A stretch of 64,000 bases of DNA. It comes from CBDFGQ01 sp965247295 (GTDB taxonomy: Bacteria > Chloroflexota > Dehalococcoidia > Lucifugimonadales > JAGWBF01). The translations under genes were made by a program, and so were the position numbers. The notes beneath the pieces are model-generated. The model searched no databases and was not told where the DNA came from. It was given only the letters and a program-made list of their open reading frames with translations. The stretch lies in the NCBI GenBank assembly GCA_965247295.1, contig CBDFGQ010000008.1, positions 558,001 to 622,000 on the forward strand, read 5' to 3'. Positions 26,139 to 34,094 of the stretch are shown piece by piece (the first letter of the stretch is position 1; the number at the start of each line of letters is the position of its first letter).

Positions 26139-27158
26139 TCAGCGGTTTTGGACAGTTCTGGGTCCGAGAGATTGGGGTGAAGAAGCTCCTGGTTTGAGGG
26201 TTTCTCTGACCTCCTGATTGTACCGCCTCCGCCGGTCAAAAGTCTCTCGCTGTACCTCCTTCCTCTGGGCTAGAATTGCCTCCAGACGGCCTTCCAGCAC
26301 GTCAGCCGGAGTTACAACCCTGAGCGCCTGATGATATCTTCGGTAGTTGTAGAACTCGACGAAGTCCCGGATGGCCGCCTCCAGGTCTTCCACCACCTCG
26401 TATGGCACCTGGTTAATGTCGTCTTTGAGGGTTCGGTGATATCTCTCCAGCTTCCCGTTGGTCTGAGGGTGATAGGGTGCTGCCAGGACGTGGCGAATGC
26501 CCACCACCCGCATGTACTCGCGGAAGGCCCGCGATACATAACCTGAGCCATTATCTGAGAGGAGCTTGGTCCGATCCTCCAGAGGTACATCAGTCATACC
26601 AGTAGAGTCAACAGCTTGCTGGACCACCTCTATGAGGGAGTCGGCCGTCATGTCCCGTTGCACCTTCCAGGCCAAGATGAACCGGGAGTAGTCGTCCATC
26701 ACCGTCACGAGGTAGTAGTAGCCCCATCCCACTACACGGAAGTAGGAGGCATCGGTGGCCCACAGCTGGTGGGGCCCTGTGGTCTTGTGCTGGTACTCTT
26801 TGCCCGCTGCCAACTGGTATTCGATCCGTTTCACCAGACCCTCCCGTCTCAGGATACGATAGACTGTGGAGGCGGAGACCGATAGGCCTCTGTGGTCGGT
26901 GAGCCAAGCCGCCAACTGCCGGCTTCGCCAGGTCGGCATCTCACGGGCTGCCGCCAGCACTACTGCCTCCTCTTCTAGTCGCAGGCGATTCCAGGGCCTC
27001 TCAGTTCCTTCCGTACCCTCCCAACTACCCTGCCGGTGCCTCCACCTCCACCAATAATACGTGCTCCTGGAAATGCCAAGCTCCCTGAGTCGCCTGTTCT
27101 TCCCTCTACCATGTCGCTCCACCTCAGCCACGACCTTCGATTGTTCCACTACGCTCAT
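26139..27158 (-). CDS. IS3-family transposase OrfB, type A copy 1
   Basis: 339 residues. A helix-turn-helix region is at the N-terminus and an integrase core with D-D-E residues in WATDASYF, LSDNGSGY and NGKLERYH. It differs from copy 2 at one residue (Gln for Glu in VQQAVDSTG). It overlaps orfA by four bases (ATGA). Confidence 0.92.
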   Translation of the reverse strand: MSVVEQSKVVAEVERHGRGKNRRLRELGISRSTYYWWRWRHRQGSWEGTEGTERPWNRLRLEEEAVVLAAAREMPTWRSRQLAAWLTDHRGLSVSASTVYRILRREGLVKRIEYQLAAGKEYQHKTTGPHQLWATDASYFRVVGWGYYYLVTVMDDYSRFILAWKVQRDMTADSLIEVVQQAVDSTGMTDVPLEDRTKLLSDNGSGYVSRAFREYMRVVGIRHVLAAPYHPQTNGKLERYHRTLKDDINQVPYEVVEDLEAAIRDFVEFYNYRRYHQALRVVTPADVLEGRLEAILAQRKEVQRETFDRRRRYNQEVRETLKPGASSPQSLGPRTVQNR

Positions 27159-27556
27159 GCGCCGGTGCCGTTGTCGTGTAGGGGCGGCAGAGCTGTTTTT
27201 TTGAAGCGGTGCAACTCCAGGGACAACTCACCCACCAGCTGCTTCAGTTCACTGTTCTCCCGCTTGAGCTGCTCTATCTCTTGCCGGGTCGCATCACGCA
27301 CACTGTCCCGAGTCAACCTCTCCTTCCCAGCTTCCATAAACCCCTTCGTCCAGGCGTAGTAGGAGTGGGGTTTGATTCCTTCCCGTCGGCACAGGTCATT
27401 AACGGTAGTCTCCCGTCTGAACCCCTCCAAGACGATGCGAATCTTCTCTTCAGGGGTATACTTACGGCGGGTCGCTGCACGGACCTGACGCACGAAGCTT
27501 CGTGTCTCCTGGCTTCGCTCCTCAGCTTGACTGGCCTGATCCTCTACCTGGGTCAT
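27155..27556 (-). CDS. IS3-family transposase OrfA, type A copy 1
   Basis: 133 residues with a helix-turn-helix (KYTPEEKIRIVLEGFRRETT, LCRREGIKPHSYYAWTKGF) and a C-terminal leucine-zipper-like helix (EQLKRENSELKQLVGEL). A run of seven A near its end and the -1 register of orfB would allow an OrfAB fusion by slippage. Confidence 0.9.
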   Translation of the reverse strand: MTQVEDQASQAEERSQETRSFVRQVRAATRRKYTPEEKIRIVLEGFRRETTVNDLCRREGIKPHSYYAWTKGFMEAGKERLTRDSVRDATRQEIEQLKRENSELKQLVGELSLELHRFKKTALPPLHDNGTGA

Positions 27557-28310
27557 CGATGACTCCTTTCACTTAGGGTTAATCTACCCCTCTGAAGGAG
27601 CCTCTACCACCCCCAACCTCCTCGGTTTTCTAGGCCTCAATAGTGTCCAATTGCGCTGACACCCTACAAGCTCGATCGGGCGGATATCATCCCCACCCTT
27701 CCGGAATACGGAATCTCAGAGGACCGGCTTCATCGTGCACTTTACAAGCAGCTCGGCATCATGCCCAAGATGGACCTGGAGTGGACGCACTTTCTTGTCT
27801 GTGCTCGGGCAGTGTTGAGCAGAGAAATAGACCAGGGCAACTTGGTCTACCTAGGGAACGATGGAGGAGCGTTGCTCCATGGGTTTCCGACGGTGCTCCG
27901 CCTCTACGTCATCGGAGAAATGGACCATCGCATAGACGTTTTTATGAAGCGCTTCAACTATGGGGTGAGCCGGAAAGAGGCGGAAAGGTTCATCAAGCGA
28001 ATGGACGCGAAGAGAGCCCAATGGGGTAAAACGCTGTACAACGACGGTCATTTCAATATCGAGGATTTCGACCTGGTAATCGACCTGAGACGCATGAGCA
28101 TAGCTGATGCTTATAGTCTCATCTGGACCACCGTAGAAAACTTGGACTACCTCCCTACGCCCACGTCACTCGAAACTATCGAGCATATGTCCGTAGCCGC
28201 GGAGCTTAGGGCCAGGATCGCGGTGGAAGCGGATATTGTTGACGACAAGATTGAAGTCACGGTCCACGATGGTGAATGAGGTCGGACGTAAATAGTGGAC
28301 ACCAAACCTT

Positions 28311-29174
28311 TCATGCTGCTGGTAGTCCGGCATAGAATCTCTGCTCATACGCCGCGGGTGACAGGAACCCCAGCCTGGCCTGGCGGCGCTGGCGGTTATA
28401 GAAGAGCTCGATATATTCCGTGATCTCTCGAGCTGCCTCCTGCCTGCTTCTGTAATGACGGTGGTGGACCAACTCCTGCTTGAGTGTGGCCCAGAAGCTC
28501 TCCATCGGAGCATTATCAAAGCAGTTCCCCTTCCCGCTCATGGAAGATCGCAGGCCAGACCGCTCGAGAAAACCTCTGTATTCCTGGGAGCAATACTGAC
28601 TGCCTCGGTCAGAGTGATGCATCAGGCCCCTCGCTGGACGTTTGGCTCTCAGCGCCCGCAATAGAGACTGACTAACCAGGTTCTTGGTCATCCGCTCTCC
28701 CATGGCATAGCCCACAATCTCTCCGGTGAACAGGTCCTTGTGGCCCGCCAGATATAGCCAGCCCTCATCGGTCGGTATATAGGTGATGTCACTCACCCAC
28801 ACAGTGTTCGGCCTCCAGACCTTGAACTGCTGGCCCAATATGTTATCCGCAACCGGTAGTCTGTGCCCGGAGTCGGTGGTGGCCTTGAATCTCCTCTTCT
28901 GCCTGCAGCGTATGCCAAGCTTCTTTCGGATACGCTTGATGCGACAGATGCCCACCCGAACGCCATGCTCCGCCAGGTCGCGCTGTAACCGTTCCGGGCC
29001 ATAGGTCTGTCTCGTCCGCTTGTGGGCTGCCCTGATCTCCAGCTCCAGCCGCACTTCCTCCTGTGCTCGCCTGGACGATGGCCGGTCCACCCAGGCATAG
29101 TAGCCACTGGCCGATACGTTCAACAACCGGCCCAAGACACATTTGGGGTAGTCGAGCCGCAGTTCTTTCATCAT
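28311..29174 (-). CDS. IS3-family transposase OrfB, type C copy 1
   Basis: 287 residues, intact. The D-D-E residues lie in WVSDITYIPTDEG, HHSDRGSQYCS and NAPMESFWATLK. It overlaps orfA by four bases (ATGA). The orfA frame has an A-rich slippery run ahead of the junction, fitting a -1 frameshift fusion. Confidence 0.93.
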   Translation of the reverse strand: MMKELRLDYPKCVLGRLLNVSASGYYAWVDRPSSRRAQEEVRLELEIRAAHKRTRQTYGPERLQRDLAEHGVRVGICRIKRIRKKLGIRCRQKRRFKATTDSGHRLPVADNILGQQFKVWRPNTVWVSDITYIPTDEGWLYLAGHKDLFTGEIVGYAMGERMTKNLVSQSLLRALRAKRPARGLMHHSDRGSQYCSQEYRGFLERSGLRSSMSGKGNCFDNAPMESFWATLKQELVHHRHYRSRQEAAREITEYIELFYNRQRRQARLGFLSPAAYEQRFYAGLPAA

Positions 29175-29485
29175 CGCGTACCGGGCAGCGACTCCCTGGC
29201 AAAGTACGCGGCTGCTTTTTTTAGTATGTCCCGCTCCATCTTCACTTCCGCCAGTTCCTTCTTCGTCCGGGCAAGGTCCATCTCTACTTCTGTCATGGGC
29301 CTGTACGTCTTGCCCACATCTCCCAGTTTGCCAGCCCTATGTGCCTTCACCCAGTACCCTAATGTCGATGGCGGCAAGGACAGCCGGCGGCCTGCCTCTG
29401 GCAATGATAGCTTCTCTTCTGTTACCAGCCTCACTGCTTCCTGCCGGAATTCCCTGCTGTACCTTCCTTGTGGAACCCTTTTCAT
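29171..29485 (-). CDS. IS3-family transposase OrfA, type C copy 1
   Basis: 104 residues: a helix-turn-helix (YSREFRQEAVRLVTEEKLSL, GRRLSLPPSTLGYWVKAH) and a coiled-coil C-terminus (LARTKKELAEVKMERDILKK). Typical IS3-subgroup OrfA. Confidence 0.92.
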   Translation of the reverse strand: MKRVPQGRYSREFRQEAVRLVTEEKLSLPEAGRRLSLPPSTLGYWVKAHRAGKLGDVGKTYRPMTEVEMDLARTKKELAEVKMERDILKKAAAYFARESLPGTR

Positions 29486-29763
29486 TCTGACACCTCCGTC
29501 GTATTATCCTACTCCGACTTTGGTGTCCATTTTTTCCATCCTACCTCAGAAATCAAGATTACGGGGTCCGTGCGATCACCCGACGAGATAGGTGCAATTA
29601 AAAAGCTGCTGGACACTCGGCCATAGTTCAGCGACGTTGAGCTTACCAAACTGATGGCTGGTTCAGGCCACCTGGCAGTTTGGCATCCCCACTGACGCAG
29701 GCAGGGATACTTCATTCCTAGATGAGGCTCAACGTGGGTTTTGATATGGGAGGCCGATAAAAG

Positions 29764-30336
29764 ATGGAACTTGTGAAAGAGTTGATGTTGCCCATCGACC
29801 GGTGCGTGGCTGTCAACCAGGAGTTGACCGTCTGCGACTCGATCCGCTTAGCGCAAGAGGCGGAAGACCAACGACGGCGCAACGGCGAGGTGTTCAGCCC
29901 CAGGGCGTTGCTGGTGCTAGACGACGAAGATCGGGTTGTGGGCAAACTAAATCACCAGGATATAGTGACCAACATGGAGCCTAGATATCGAACTCAACGG
30001 AGTCCTGAGACAATCGCCAATATTTTTGCTGCTGGCCTCAGTCCCTCTCTGCTCAAATCCATGATGGAGCCGTACTCATATTGGACCGAGACCTTTGACC
30101 AAAAGTGCAAGCAGGTGTTGGAAGTGAAGATCAAAGATTGCATGCACAGCCCCAAACGCGATGAGTGCGTCCAGCAGAGTGCTCCGCTGGAGCTGGCCCT
30201 GCATCAGCTAGTCATCGGGCGTCACCAATCCCTCCTGGTAGTGGAAGGTGATTCTATCGTGGGCACGCTGACATTGGCCGATGTGTTCCAGAGACTACGT
30301 CGACTCTGCCAGGATTGGAACGGGATGGACCCATAA
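29764..30336 (+). CDS. protein with two CBS domains
   Basis: 190 residues with a CBS pair: the first at about 1-75 (VKELMLPIDRCVAVNQELTV, RALLVLDDEDRVVGKLNHQD), the second at about 120-180 (KIKDCMHSPKRD, HQSLLVVEGDSIVGTLTLAD). CBS pairs usually bind adenine nucleotides. A GGGAGG ribosome-binding site precedes the ATG. It ends 18 bases before the SLC13 permease and follows the kinase-like gene, so the three probably formed one operon in which nucleotide status controlled anion transport. Confidence 0.88.
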   Translation: MELVKELMLPIDRCVAVNQELTVCDSIRLAQEAEDQRRRNGEVFSPRALLVLDDEDRVVGKLNHQDIVTNMEPRYRTQRSPETIANIFAAGLSPSLLKSMMEPYSYWTETFDQKCKQVLEVKIKDCMHSPKRDECVQQSAPLELALHQLVIGRHQSLLVVEGDSIVGTLTLADVFQRLRRLCQDWNGMDP

Positions 30337-30354
30337 GATCATGAAGGACAACAG

Positions 30355-32071
30355 TTGAACATCGATCAAGCGAGATTCCGTTCCCCCGGGAGGCGTTTAG
30401 ACGGTACTGGCCTGACATTCTCGGTCGATTGCACCGGGTTAAGGATCCACCGTTCGTTGTGGGGGATTTTGGCGGGCCAGGGCGGCTACAGGCCCCTACC
30501 GTTGATGCTAGCTGCTGTGTTCTTGACCTTGATTGTCCTTCTCCCGGTGCCCAGTAGCCTGGTCGGTTTGGTGGAACGGGCGAACCCACCCGGATACGAC
30601 ATGCTAGAGGCAAACACCGAGACTATCGCGGACTCGGTCAATCAACGAAGAGACCCCGATGCGTTCGAGGCCTGGCGGCTGAGCGGAGGGTCAGCCGATA
30701 CGGCTGCAGGTGTGGATTCCAGCGAACAAGTTGCCCGGCTGGCCCTAATCATGATCGGCATTCTGGTCGTGGCCGCCCTTTTCTGGGGGACCGAAGCATT
30801 GCCCATATCGGGCACCGTAGCACTGGTGGCCGTTCTAATGTACGTCTTCAAAATCCTTCCTGCAGGTGAAATTCCCAAGGCATTCATGAATGATGCTGTC
30901 TTCTTCATCATTGGGATCCTGGCAATAGCGGTTGGCGTGAGCAAGACAGGGCTGGACAAACGCATCGGGCTGCTGTTGTTGAGTCGTATCAACAGCGCCA
31001 AATCCTTTGCCTTCGTCTTCTTCCCTGCCCTGGCAATATGCTCCGCCTTTCTTTCCGCACATGCTTTGGTCGCCCTCCTTGTTCCGGTCATGATGGGCAT
31101 TTACAAAGCTACCTGCGTTGCACATCAGGGTCAAGCAAGACAGGATACTTGCCATATTTCTCTTCCTGGGACTCACCTTTGCAGCAAACGCCGGTGGCCC
31201 CGGATCGCCCGCCGCGGGCGCCCGAAACGCCATAATGGTCGGGTATCTTGCTGACGCTGGTATGCCCATCAGCTTCGCGGAGTGGATGAAATACGGCCTG
31301 CCTTTGGTCCCCGCACTGGCCGTTGTGGTTGGGGCTTACATGTACATCCGTACCAGGTCCAGGTCCCTGGTCTCGAGAGTCAAGCCCAGCGAGGTGGTCA
31401 GACTCCAGGTGGCGAGTCTGCCGGGATTCAGTAAGGGCCAGGCCATAATGGCTACTATCCTGGTGCTCCTCGCAGTCGCCTGGATCACCCTCATCGATTC
31501 AATTGGTCTGGGTGGGGCTACTATCACGGCGGTGTTTGCAATGTTCCTCTTCCGTATCGTCGGCTGGGATGATATTCGCGACGGGGTGGCCCTAGATGTC
31601 GTCGGGTTGTATGCTGCCGCTTCGGCGATGGCCGTAGGCCTTGCCTTCACCGGAGGAGCGCTCTGGCTTGCGGACGGCCTTATTGCTGTATTACCAGGCT
31701 TCATGAGCGAGGGGAACGGGTTGGCCATGGGGGTAAGTATCGTTACCGCCTCCCTGACCAATTTCATGAGCGACGGTGCCACGGTAGGTGCGCTGGGCCC
31801 TATCGCCTTGCCCATGGCCGAGCTCGGGAACGTTTCCCTCTGGAAAATTGGACTGATGCTTTCCTTCGCTTCTTCCCTTGCAAACGTTCTGGTTGTGGGA
31901 ACTCCCAACAATGCCATCGTCTTCGCTATGGCCAAGGATCCCGAAACGGGGAAAAGACTGCTGAGCGTATTTGATTTCGTCAAATACGGCCTACCCCTCA
32001 CATTATTGCTGCTGCTTCTTATGTGGGGATGGGCGCTGTTCGGCTACTGGTCTTTCTTGTCCTGGCCATAG
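30355..32071 (+). pseudogene. SLC13/DASS-family anion permease, frameshifted
   Basis: The first frame gives ALFWGTEALPISGTVALVAV, FFIIGILAIAVGVSKTGLDK and HALVALLVPVMMGIYKAT, typical of divalent-anion/sodium symporters. At about 31110-31120 the reading must shift by one base to continue with VKQDRILAIFLFLGLTFAAN, GPGSPAAGARNAIMVGYL and SLTNFMSDGATVGALGP. The joined protein has about 570 residues and a normal number of membrane segments. Likely substrates are sulfate, phosphate or dicarboxylates. The shift may be a real lesion or an assembly error; the rest is well preserved. Confidence 0.85.
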
Positions 32072-32097
32072 CCAGGACAAGCGGGAGGTCAACTGCA

Positions 32098-32229
32098 TGT
32101 CCTTGACACGACGGCGTGTCTTGGCTCACTGCACCATGTCTATTTCTCGGACTTCAGCCGGGATTTGCCAGGAAAGGGCCTTGCCTCAGGAAGCATCTGC
32201 TACGGTTGATCGTCTTCTTCTCTTCTGAA
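32098..32229 (+). other. possible small ORF with Tat-like start
   Basis: A GGGAGGT lies 7 bases before an ATG that opens MSLTRRRVLAH, the usual beginning of a twin-arginine signal, but no hydrophobic region follows. The frame ends after 43 residues. It may be a decayed Tat-exported protein. Confidence 0.25.
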
Positions 32230-32261
32230 CTGCTCCGGGCGACGATGCTTCCATCATTGGG

Positions 32262-32375
32262 GAATTTCCATATGAACTGAGCGTCGCTTAAGCTCCAGTG
32301 AGATACAAATTCCGATGAATTAGACCAGCTGCCTGGGCTAGTGCCACACCCGATTCATAAACAGAGGAGGCTCCA
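32262..32375 (+). repeat. leader-like repeat, copy 2
   Basis: Homologous to 25453-25560, same orientation, ending in the same ACAGAGGAGGCTCCAG. A short open frame after it (HYQMVETGEPPYKNVFWVRI, ending near 32496) looks protein-like but lacks a start codon. Confidence 0.6.
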
Positions 32376-32611
32376 GCGGCAACGGATGCCCGGTGGACGC
32401 AGGCCGGTCAGCTTCTCGGGAGGGACTGTCACTACCAAATGGTGGAGACGGGGGAGCCCCCGTACAAAAACGTCTTTTGGGTTCGTATTACGCAGTAACT
32501 GTACCGAACTTGCCGTTCGTGCCCTATTTACAAGTTGGTGCTTGGAAAGGACGATCGGAACTGACGAACGAGGTCCCCGAAAATTCAGTGTGGTGGCAAC
32601 GGGGAAACGTT

Positions 32612-32743
32612 TCAGTGTCGCCTCTTTTGCCACACAAAGTGCTGCTTTAGCCCGTTGCACTTCCCTACTTTTTGGTTCATGCGCCGCACGAACTCCTCGG
32701 TCGTCTCTTCCGGCTTTTCTCGCTTTGGTTTGGACTTGTCCAT
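32612..32743 (-). CDS. small basic protein, 43 residues
   Basis: An ATG at 32743 is preceded by GGAGGAG at good spacing. The peptide is highly charged (MDKSKPKREKPEETTEEFVR, RRMNQKVGKCNG) and ends FVWQKRRH. Composition and ribosome-binding site make it more credible than the opposing frames. I do not recognise it. One Cys and the helical charged N-terminus are its only features. Confidence 0.5.
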   Translation of the reverse strand: MDKSKPKREKPEETTEEFVRRMNQKVGKCNGLKQHFVWQKRRH

Positions 32744-33147
32744 GATCGCGTGCTCCTCCGGTTGACCAAACAATGATGGCTCCCGCTGCTTACCGTTAAC
32801 GTGACCAAAGGATTATTATCTATTCGAATAGGGCGGCATACTGGCAATTGTGTCTAAATAGAGTACTTACGGATCTACCGAGTTACACCGCCTTTTAGAT
32901 TCAATTAGCCACGAGCAAGCTGCCTGAAAGGCGATGTCCCGATACCGGCCAAAGGACAGCCACCACTCTCGGAGTGCGCCCCATGGTTCGGCGTCAACTG
33001 GGGCGTCCGATAGTCCCAGGTCATGGGGTTCGTCAGATAGTTACCCATCCTCCCATTCCCGTTCAAGTGGCCGTTTCATGACTGCGGTGAACTCGACGAC
33101 CCTGGCTTCTGAAGGGCTTGGGCGCAGGCGAACATCACATCACGTTG

Positions 33148-33468
33148 CTACCGACGAGGGCCTCGACCACCCCCACCTCCACCTCCACGGTTGTCAAATC
33201 CACCCCCACCACCAGAGCTCCGCTCCGGTCGCGGCCGGGCCTCGTTGACCGTTATGGCGCGCCCGGCGAATTCCTTGCCGTTGAGTGCGCCGATTGCAGC
33301 CTCAGCTTCTGCATTGCCCGGCATTTCCACAAAGGCGAACCCTTTTGGGCGGCCTGTATCGCGATCACGTACCATATAGACCTCTTGAACCTGGCCATGA
33401 GCTTCGAACGCCTCGCGTAGCTCCTGTTCGGTCATTTCATATGCAAAGTTGCCTACGTATATCCTCAA
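33148..33468 (-). CDS. glycine-rich RNA-binding protein, single RRM (copy 1)
   Basis: 106 residues. RNP2 is IYVGNF at 3-8 and RNP1 is KGFAFVEM at 42-49. A C-terminal Gly/Arg tail follows. The TTG start follows GGAAAAGG. It is a paralogue of the 50429 gene (about 95% identical in the RRM) and belongs to an inverted duplicate of that locus. Such cyanobacterial-style RRM proteins are often cold-induced RNA chaperones. Its upstream zinc-ribbon partner has been destroyed here. Confidence 0.92.
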   Translation of the reverse strand: MRIYVGNFAYEMTEQELREAFEAHGQVQEVYMVRDRDTGRPKGFAFVEMPGNAEAEAAIGALNGKEFAGRAITVNEARPRPERSSGGGGGFDNRGGGGGGGRGPRR

Positions 33469-33535
33469 ATCCTTTTCCTCTCCTACATATTAGCTGGCTT
33501 GGTTGGCGGTAGTTGACCGCCGGCACTTGGTAGGG

Positions 33536-33557
33536 AGGGAGCGATCAGTCGCCCCCT
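33536..33557 (-). other. conserved hairpin upstream of RRM copy 1
   Basis: A 9-bp stem (leftward reading: AGGGGGCGA with TCGCTCCCT, one G-T pair) has a 4-base loop. It occupies the same place as the hairpin at 50354-50380, but with different bases, so the pairing is kept by compensating changes. A second small stem, GGCGGT/ACCGCC, lies nearer the RRM start. Confidence 0.6.
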
Positions 33558-33559
33558 CT

Positions 33560-33645
33560 GGGATCCTACTATCCGTTCTACCGGTCTGACCGTACGGATG
33601 CCCGCAGTCCCGGCACGTAAGGGTCTGGTCCTCGTAATTCTTTGG
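33560..33645 (-). pseudogene. zinc-ribbon gene remnant with internal deletion and lost start
   Basis: Read leftward it matches the start (TACGAGGACCAGACCCTTAC) and the extreme end of the intact gene at 50028-50336. The intervening bases are missing between two GCGGGC(A) microrepeats. The ATG has become AAG. The ribosome-binding site AAAGGAG remains. Confidence 0.8.
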
Positions 33646-33830
33646 TGAACTCCTTTCACAAAATAGTTAGCACGAGCCTAGTCACCGATACAGAGGACGC
33701 CTTAGAGAGTCCGGTGGGCACGCTACGACTCTATGCACAGTCGAGGGGGGGCACAAAAGACGCTATAAAGAATCAGATATAGGGGTGCAGACATCTACCA
33801 CTGGATAAGATCATACCACGAATGACAGGG
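33646..33830 (-). promoter_or_regulatory. conserved leader of the zinc-ribbon/RRM module, copy 1
   Basis: Homologous over its length to 49837-50027. It includes the block CTGTCATTCGTGGTATGAT, a short GACT...AGTC stem around a GCATAG loop, and GGACTCTCTAAGGCGTCC. Conservation well upstream of a dead coding region suggests promoter or leader RNA function. Confidence 0.6.
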
Positions 33831-33832
33831 GA

Positions 33833-33940
33833 TTGCTTGGCTGGCTGGAGCACCTGCTTGACCATGGCAACTGTCCATGCTGCCATGCACTCGACTGCGG
33901 TTCTCCATTTTGCCCATTTGGCAAGAAACGACCATATCGT
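33833..33940 (+). other. candidate small Cys-rich ORF, divergent from the module (copy 1)
   Basis: A TTG at 33833 opens a frame with WLEHLLDHGNCPCCHALDCG and SPFCPFGKK. The matching place at the other locus encodes WLKPLLDHRECPCRHGLDCG and SPFVP. Shared residues suggest a once-coding Cys/His peptide. The frame continues into RNase D antisense sequence, so its end is unclear. Confidence 0.35.
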
Positions 33941-34094
33941 TGGCGTCTGAGTTCACCTTTCAGATATGACCCTGACTCGCCGTCGACTGGGGTCACGACC
34001 ATCAGCTTGAACGCTAGCGTCATAATGCGCAATTGGATCCTCGGCTCCAAACCGAGGTGTTTAAGCGGACCAGATTCGCAGGCGCGTTACTTAA

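Larger units (their letters stand above)
26130..27668 (-). mobile_element. IS3-family element type A, copy 1 (complete, 1539 bases)
   Basis: Terminal inverted repeats are TGT(T/A)GGGTGTCAGCG at each end. The copy at 37816-39354 has the same length and is nearly identical. It carries orfA and orfB overlapping by ATGA. No clear target duplication surrounds it. Confidence 0.93.
28277..29548 (-). mobile_element. IS3-family element type C, copy 1 (complete, 1272 bases)
   Basis: Inverted ends share TGAGGTxGGAxG near the tip and TGGACACCAAA further in. The 3-base direct repeat GAA flanks it, as expected for the IS3 subgroup. It sits inside the cytidylate-kinase-like gene. A second copy is at 59244-60515. 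Confidence 0.95.
26040..29626 (+). pseudogene. cytidylate-kinase-like gene interrupted by two insertion sequences
   Basis: Part 1 (26040-26129) encodes MAIITIARDSFSGAQDLAAY, the degenerate P-loop start of the cytidylate-kinase-like family. Part 2 (from about 27671 to 28276) encodes DRADIIPTLPEYGISEDRL, LVYLGNDGGALLHGFPTVLR and SRKEAERFIKRMD, as in that family. Part 3 (29549-29626) encodes EIKITGSVRSPDEIGAIKKL and a stop. One IS3-family element (1539 bases) splits parts 1 and 2. A second (1272 bases) splits parts 2 and 3 with a clean GAA target repeat at 28274-28276 and 29549-29551. Its first TGA now acts as a stop codon. The gene precedes CBS and SLC13 genes, suggesting an anion-transport regulator. 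It lacks a normal GxxGxGKST, so it may have been a pseudokinase. Confidence 0.85.

Noticed and set aside
26124..27674. Target-site duplication around type-A IS copy 1
   Set aside because: CTACAAG occurs near both sides, but one copy includes the IS end itself and the other lies inside the gene; spacing does not fit a duplication.
32445..32460. ACGGGGG/CCCCCGT hairpin as terminator
   Set aside because: Two-base gap between arms and no T-run; probably chance in GC-rich DNA.
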